Shown here piece by piece: positions 59,146-64,000 of a DNA stretch of 64,000 nt (position 1 is its first letter; each line of letters opens with the position of its first letter). The translations under genes and the position numbers were made by a program. This DNA comes from Juglans regia (taxonomy: Eukaryota; Streptophyta; Magnoliopsida; Fagales; Juglandaceae), in assembly GCF_001411555.2 (NCBI RefSeq), contig NC_049903.1:30607083-30671082 (forward strand). Reading direction: 5' to 3'. The notes under the pieces were generated by a model that saw nothing but the letters and a program-made list of their open reading frames with translations, ran no database searches and was not told where the DNA came from.

Positions 59146-62100
59146 CTACTCCTCGTCAGACAGAACATCATCATCATAATCCGTCTCTTCTAGATCTAAA
59201 CAAGACTGCTCGTCGACGTCACTATCTGAACCCGACTCAACCTCTACGTCGTCAATAAAATCTCTGGCGAGGGGTTGCTGTCCAGATGACCCAACCAATG
59301 TTGATGCATCAAACTCAAGTGAATGTATATCAAACCTATGGAGTGGAGTAGCCACATCAACATCAGCACAATCAACATTTTTTGGGAAACTTTCAGATTC
59401 CTCATCTTGATACGCCTCACCGTCACTTGATGACGTCTCATGATCCTCGTTTATATGCTCTTGTGGGATGTCATATACATTCCTATTCGTGAACTTTTGT
59501 ACAACATACCAACTACCTTTCACTCTTCTATCTTTGACGTAGAAATATTGTTCAGCTTGGCACACTAAAACAAAGGGTTCATCTTTGTACCATGTCCTGG
59601 CAAGATTAACACTAGTCATATGTGAATCCACTCGAACACCTTGTCTTTGATCACCAACGTCAAACCAGTCACAGCTGAACAAGTAGACTCAACGTCATCC
59701 CATATAATGTAACTCTATAACATCATTTAGAACACCACAGAAGTCCAAATTGTTTGCTTGCTCGTCACAGGTGACTAAAACACCAGAATTTTGAACGCGG
59801 CGATGTTGTTCTCGATGCTTTATGTGGAACCTTTCACCATTAACAATGCACGCAGCGTACATCTCACTTGCGATTCAAGGTCGCAAGCTAAGGCATATAG
59901 ATCATTGGCTACTTCAGTAGGGGTATGTTCACACATAGTTTGGACTTGGAAAATTACAACCAAGTCCTTTAATAAGCATGCAATTATGCATGATTGTAGT
60001 ACTGTGGATAGATACTTAAAACTTAGTTCGGACATTTATCATGGCAAGTTTGGGTGGGGTGACATATACGTTTCTTGAACCATGTAGGAAACTCTAGCCG
60101 ATGGGTTCCATTGGCCAGCGTTGGGTTCTTTTCCTTACACAATTGATAGTGCTCACTGCAAGAAATATGGTATTATTGACATTTTTCAAAAATGGTCAAC
60201 AACAAGAACCAAAGTAGATGTACAGTAAGTAGCTTAAACGCAACAAGTTCAGGAAGCAGGTGTTAAGTGCAGGTGTAGATAATATAAAAGATGTGTACTC
60301 TATGTAGGCAACAATCTCGATGCAGTTGTTAAGCACATACCAATAAGATGAGGATAATAGTTAAGGATCATATTGTATAGGTGATGCCACACCCAGGGGA
60401 CGGACCTTTTGTGTGAAGATGCTAAATCCAGCTACCCTCTCATCGTCCAAAGCATCAATGTTGCAGTCCGGTCGGTTGAATCGTGTCTCAATATCGTCGA
60501 GATACATTGAGTAAAATGTCAGGCATTCGACATGAATGTATGCTTCCACTATTGATCCCTCTGGGCGAGCCTTATTGTTAACATAACGCTTGAATCTTCC
60601 GAGGAACCGTTCAAATGGGTACATCCACTTATATTGAACTGGTCCAGCAAGCAACGCCTCACAAGGCTGATGGAGAGCTAGGTGGACCATCACATCAAAG
60701 ACTGACGGTGGAAATATCATCTCCAACTTGCATAGAATCAGAACAATATCACTTTCCAACTTTGCCGAACTATCCACACTTAGAGTTCGTGCACAAATCT
60801 CTTAGAAAAACTGACTGAGCTCTATCAAAGGTTGTGTAACATCGTTTCGCAAACACCTTCCACCACAATAGGGAGTAGTCTCTGCAAGAAAACATGACAG
60901 TCATGACTTTTCATCGCTGAAATTTTGCAGTCACGAACAGAAACACATCTTGAAATATTTGTCTCAAACCTATCTGGAAACTTCACATCGGCCAACCACT
61001 CACAAAACATTTTCCTCTCTTTGCCATTTAGTGTAAAACATGCATGCGGCATCAAACACCGGTCACCATGTTGGGTCAAATGAAGTTCCTTTCTTGTCCC
61101 TACATTTGTTAGGTCACGACAAGAGTTAATATTATCTTTACTCTTTCCAGGAATGTTCACTAGGGTGCCGAATATGTTGTCACAGATATTCTTTTTAATA
61201 TGCATTACGTCAAGATTATGTTGAAGCTGAAGTGATGACCAATACGGTAAGTTGTAGAAAATACTTCTCTTGGTCCAGTTCAACTCTTCAACTGTCCGCT
61301 TTCTCTTCTTCCGACCTTTGCCAAATTCCACATCCCTAAGAAGACTGAGTTGACGGATAATAGGTGGCATGCGGTGGTCATCCTTTCCATTGAAACAAGA
61401 TTTTTTCTTCCGCCATACGTGGTTTGCGGGAAGGAAGCGACGACGTCCCATGTAACAATGCTTACGGCCAAAGGTCAACCACATAGAATCTGTATCTGAA
61501 TTGCATGAAGGACAGGCCAATTTCCCTTTAGTTGACCAACCCGATAGGTTCCCATATGCAGGGAAGTCGTTTATTATCCACTATAACGCCGCATGCAATC
61601 TGAAAGTTTCCTTTTTGTACGCATCATATGTTTGGATGCCATTCTCCTAAAGCTCATTCAATTCATCTACCAAGAGCTGCAGGTATACATCAATATCATT
61701 TCCAGGTGATTTTGGACCAAGAATAATGAGAGACTTGATGAAGAATTGCTCTTTCATGCAAAACCACGAAGGCAAATTATACGGCACGAGGATAACGGGC
61801 CAGATACTATACGGTTTTGCAAGGTTGTTGAAAGGAATGAAACCATCACTCGCTAAACCAAGCCTAATATTGAGAGCATCTGCAGCAAACCAACTATGAT
61901 CGCTATCGAAAGTAGTCCAAACTTGTGCATCGGCCGGATGCCACATAGTACCACCTTCACTGAGGCTATGCTCTTTATGCCATCTCATATTAGCTGAAAT
62001 CTTAAGTGATATATATAGTCGTTGCAACCTCGACTTCAAAGGAAAATGACGCAACACCTTTTGCGGGATTAAATGGTTGCTATGTGTATTTGGCAACCAC

Positions 62101-62826
62101 TTGGGGGCATTGCATTTTGGACACTCATTCAGCGTTGTCCTTCCAAAATAACACGCAATCATTAGGGCAAACATGTATTTTGTGGTATTTGAATCCTAAA
62201 TCCAGCTCCAATGACTGTGCCGCTTCGTAATAATGCGGGCAATGAGCGTCCGGAAATGCAGTCCTCAACAACTTCAGGAGAAGATTGAATGACTTTATCA
62301 ACCAACCCCCAGTGGCTTTAATGTGAAGCAACTTCACAATGAATGAGAGCTTTGAAAATTGTTTACACCCCTGGTAAAGTGGACGCCATGCATCATCTAA
62401 TAGTTTGTCAAATGAGAAGGAAGGGGTTGCCTCGCCTATAAGTGGGTGAACTCTAGGACTGGCATCATCATACATCTCACCCATGAATGTGCCTTCCCTA
62501 ATGTCATCTAACATCTGCTCCATGTCATCAACATATTCACCTTCATCACTAGGTGACACTAGCAAATTGTCATCACTAACATCCAGAATCTCGTCTTCCC
62601 CATGAAATATCCAGGGGTTCTAATTTGGACTAATCCCATTTAGGAACAAGTGTGTTTCCACCTCAGGTATAGGGAGGAAGATATTATTATAGAACGAACG
62701 GCAAGGACAATGGATGCGGTCAGTTCCCATTACGTGCGCTAGTTCTACTATGAGGAACTGTTCGACCCTTTTAGCGTACTGGGTTGACATAAGTCTATTT
62801 CTCTTGTGCATCCAACTTCTGTCCAT
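59146..62826 (-). pseudogene. CACTA transposase TnpD (tnp2 family), broken
   Basis: Starts MDRSWMHKRNRLMSTQYAKR, the transposase-associated domain with HCPCRSFYNN. Then FSFDKLLDDAWRPLYQGCKQ, YHKIHVCPNDCVLFWKDNA and CPKCNAPKW lead to tnp2 (MRWHKEHSL, GTMWHPADAQVWTTFD, NIRLGLASDGFIPF, NDFPAYGNLSGWSTKG, CPSCNSDT, HNLDVMHIKKNICDNIFGTL). A DUF4218-like part (FPPSVFDVMVHLALH, YPFERFLGRFKRYVNNKARP, 60777-60361), an intron ending near 60170, YQLCKEKN and LEFPTWFKKRI follow. A DUF4216-like end (VLVTCDEQANNLDFCGVLND, LFSCDWFDVGDQRQG) runs to an acidic tail at 59146. Breaks: stops near 62620, 61647 and 61586, shifts near 62130 and 60835 and several near 60000-59690. CACTA transposases cut and join the element ends (established). 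Confidence 0.85.
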
Positions 62827-64000
62827 CTAGTAACAAAACATATTGATAATTACAGTATCTTTAGATGAAGAGGGCGACGGTGTGAAAGTCATCCTCGAGA
62901 TGGGGTTATAAGCACAGATCGAGAAAGAGGCAAAGCCGTGATTTTTACATGGCCAAAACAAAGCAACGTAGGGACGCAAGTGTCTTTAGTTGTCATGATA
63001 AAAATAATAAAATCAGCAAAAATACCAACAAATCGGCAATTAAAAACACCGATATGGGAAAGCTATAGACTTGTCCATATCTAACTGTACAAAATATCTG
63101 ATTTTGAATATAGTTGGTTGTTGGGTGAGGATGAAATGTTGTGACAAGTAGGATTTCCTCATGTCCCCATGAAAAATGCAAATTTAATCAAATAGTTGAA
63201 GATTGAAAATCACCATCTAGCCAATTTTGATGTTTTGGGATACAATAACCATGTAGACATGTTTTATATATGATGTCTAGTTCGATGAGCAAGTCCTATA
63301 TTCGAAGCGTAGCTGTTTGCTTTTTCTTTTTTATAGGTAATCATAGGAATTTTATTAATAGAAAATCCCTTGTACACATGTAGTATACAAGAGAAGGAAT
63401 GTAAGTGATTCTAGTTAGGTATATCTATGGTTTAAGGAGAATAGTTTGGGGGGGAGGGGGGGGGGAATTTTGTTTTCTGGCTCGGTGAATCCGTTGAGTC
63501 ATTCTGACATCTCAATGGTCAAAATAACTTAATGGAAATTGGTGGGAATTAATATTGAAGGTGCAGGACTTACTGTCTAACTAGGTTTTCCACTTTCAGT
63601 ATTGCAAGGGGTATGTGTTTTGTAATCCTATCCTTCTGGGCTGTTTTGTAAATGCATAATTAGAACCAAAAATAACCACTAGCCTGAACAGAGCAAATGA
63701 GTAAAATTCAAAATTGGACAAATAACGGTCAAAAAGTTTAAAAACCCAAGCTATCTGGCCAGTTGACAACTCCCTAAATATGTAGGATATATTACATAAA
63801 GAATTGGCAATTCCAACTTTTCGTAAAGTTGTTGTTTCAAATTTACTACATTTTTCAGGCGGAGTAAGCCAGAGTTGTACATGACGGCCTTTAATTAGGC
63901 TGAAAATATCAATAATTCTCTATTATAAATTGTGTTAGAGATCATGAATAATATATAGTACCAGGGAAATGGAATGTACACACATATCTAACCGATTAAC
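62827..64000. other. Upstream part of the CACTA / right edge, nothing coding
   Basis: No terminus or domain found. A long G run with one A lies at 63448-63466. The stretch 63340-63420 (GGTAATCATAGGAATTTTAT, then TTGTACACATGTAGTATACA) resembles the 3' end of a short retroelement seen often in such genomes, but I cannot define it. Confidence 0.4.

Larger units (their letters stand above)
50963..64000 (-). mobile_element. Large CACTA (En/Spm) transposon, one end in the window
   Basis: Its 3' terminus CACTACAAGGAATGTGG starts at 50963 (possible duplication TCA at 50960-50962). Upstream on the minus strand come a TnpA-like gene (55777-53331) and a TnpD/tnp2 gene (62826-59146). No opposite terminus is seen up to 64000, so the element spans at least 13 kb or has lost its far end. 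Confidence 0.75.

Noticed and set aside
60153..60175. CACTA end (CTCACTGCAAGAAATATGG)
   Set aside because: It mismatches CACTACAAG and coincides with the splice acceptor in the TnpD gene.

Overview
The window looks like nuclear DNA of a woody eudicot. Genes have short exons with GT-AG introns, intergenic DNA is AT-rich, and plant-type Ty1/copia, L1-like LINE and CACTA elements are nested densely. Several short repeats (the GTTTGGAT-ended MITE, the ACAAACTGATGTGATTT foldback) resemble ones I associate with Fagales such as walnut and oak, but that is an impression, not a test. Only two ordinary host genes are visible. One is the 5' part of an ArfGAP gene (AGD6/AGD7 type) on the minus strand at the left edge. 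The other is a complete eight-exon TIC32-like short-chain dehydrogenase on the plus strand at 38.4-42.9 kb, whose exons join into a 322-codon reading frame. A third host-like locus, a FAR1-RELATED SEQUENCE gene start at 49.4-50.9 kb (minus), is broken.

Layout. 1-960: AGD gene with a 5'-UTR intron. 1-4 kb: AT-rich DNA with MITEs, one nested in another. 4.07-6 kb: decayed copia 5' LTR, PBS and gag. 6.4-9.9 kb: a LINE whose blocks alternate in orientation. 10.1-10.6 kb: a 44-bp minisatellite inside a MITE-like unit. 12.4-13.5 kb: a 5'-truncated LINE with an 18-bp target-site duplication (TSD). 13.6-22.2 kb: a CACTA element (TnpA-like exons, right terminus at 22185) split by a complete 5.1-kb copia element (16725-21851, TSD GATCT). 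23.68-29.23 kb: a full-length L1-like LINE with a 13-bp TSD. 30.7-31.4 kb: a hAT-like non-autonomous element. 31.6-37.7 kb: a very young copia element. 38.4-42.9 kb: the dehydrogenase, with a MITE and a SINE in introns and a foldback just past the stop codon. 44.4-45.5 kb: a CACTA-type terminus. 49.4-50.9 kb: the FAR1-like pseudogene. 50.96 kb to beyond the right edge: a large minus-strand CACTA with TnpD (tnp2-type) and TnpA-like genes.

How parts relate. The transposons account for most coding sequence. The two CACTA TnpA-like genes (13.6-14.9 kb plus, 53.3-55.8 kb minus) share exon order and intron positions. Nesting gives relative ages: the 16.7-21.9 kb copia is younger than the CACTA it sits in, and the 31.6-37.7 kb copia is youngest, since its LTRs look identical apart from a 3-base indel.

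The most unusual signal is in that young copia. Its LTR carries two convergent tRNA-like box A/box B modules. Its primer-binding region lacks the usual initiator-Met tRNA complement and is instead complementary, 16 of 17 bases, to a segment inside its own LTR about 75 bases away. That suggests, but does not prove, self-primed or otherwise non-canonical reverse transcription.
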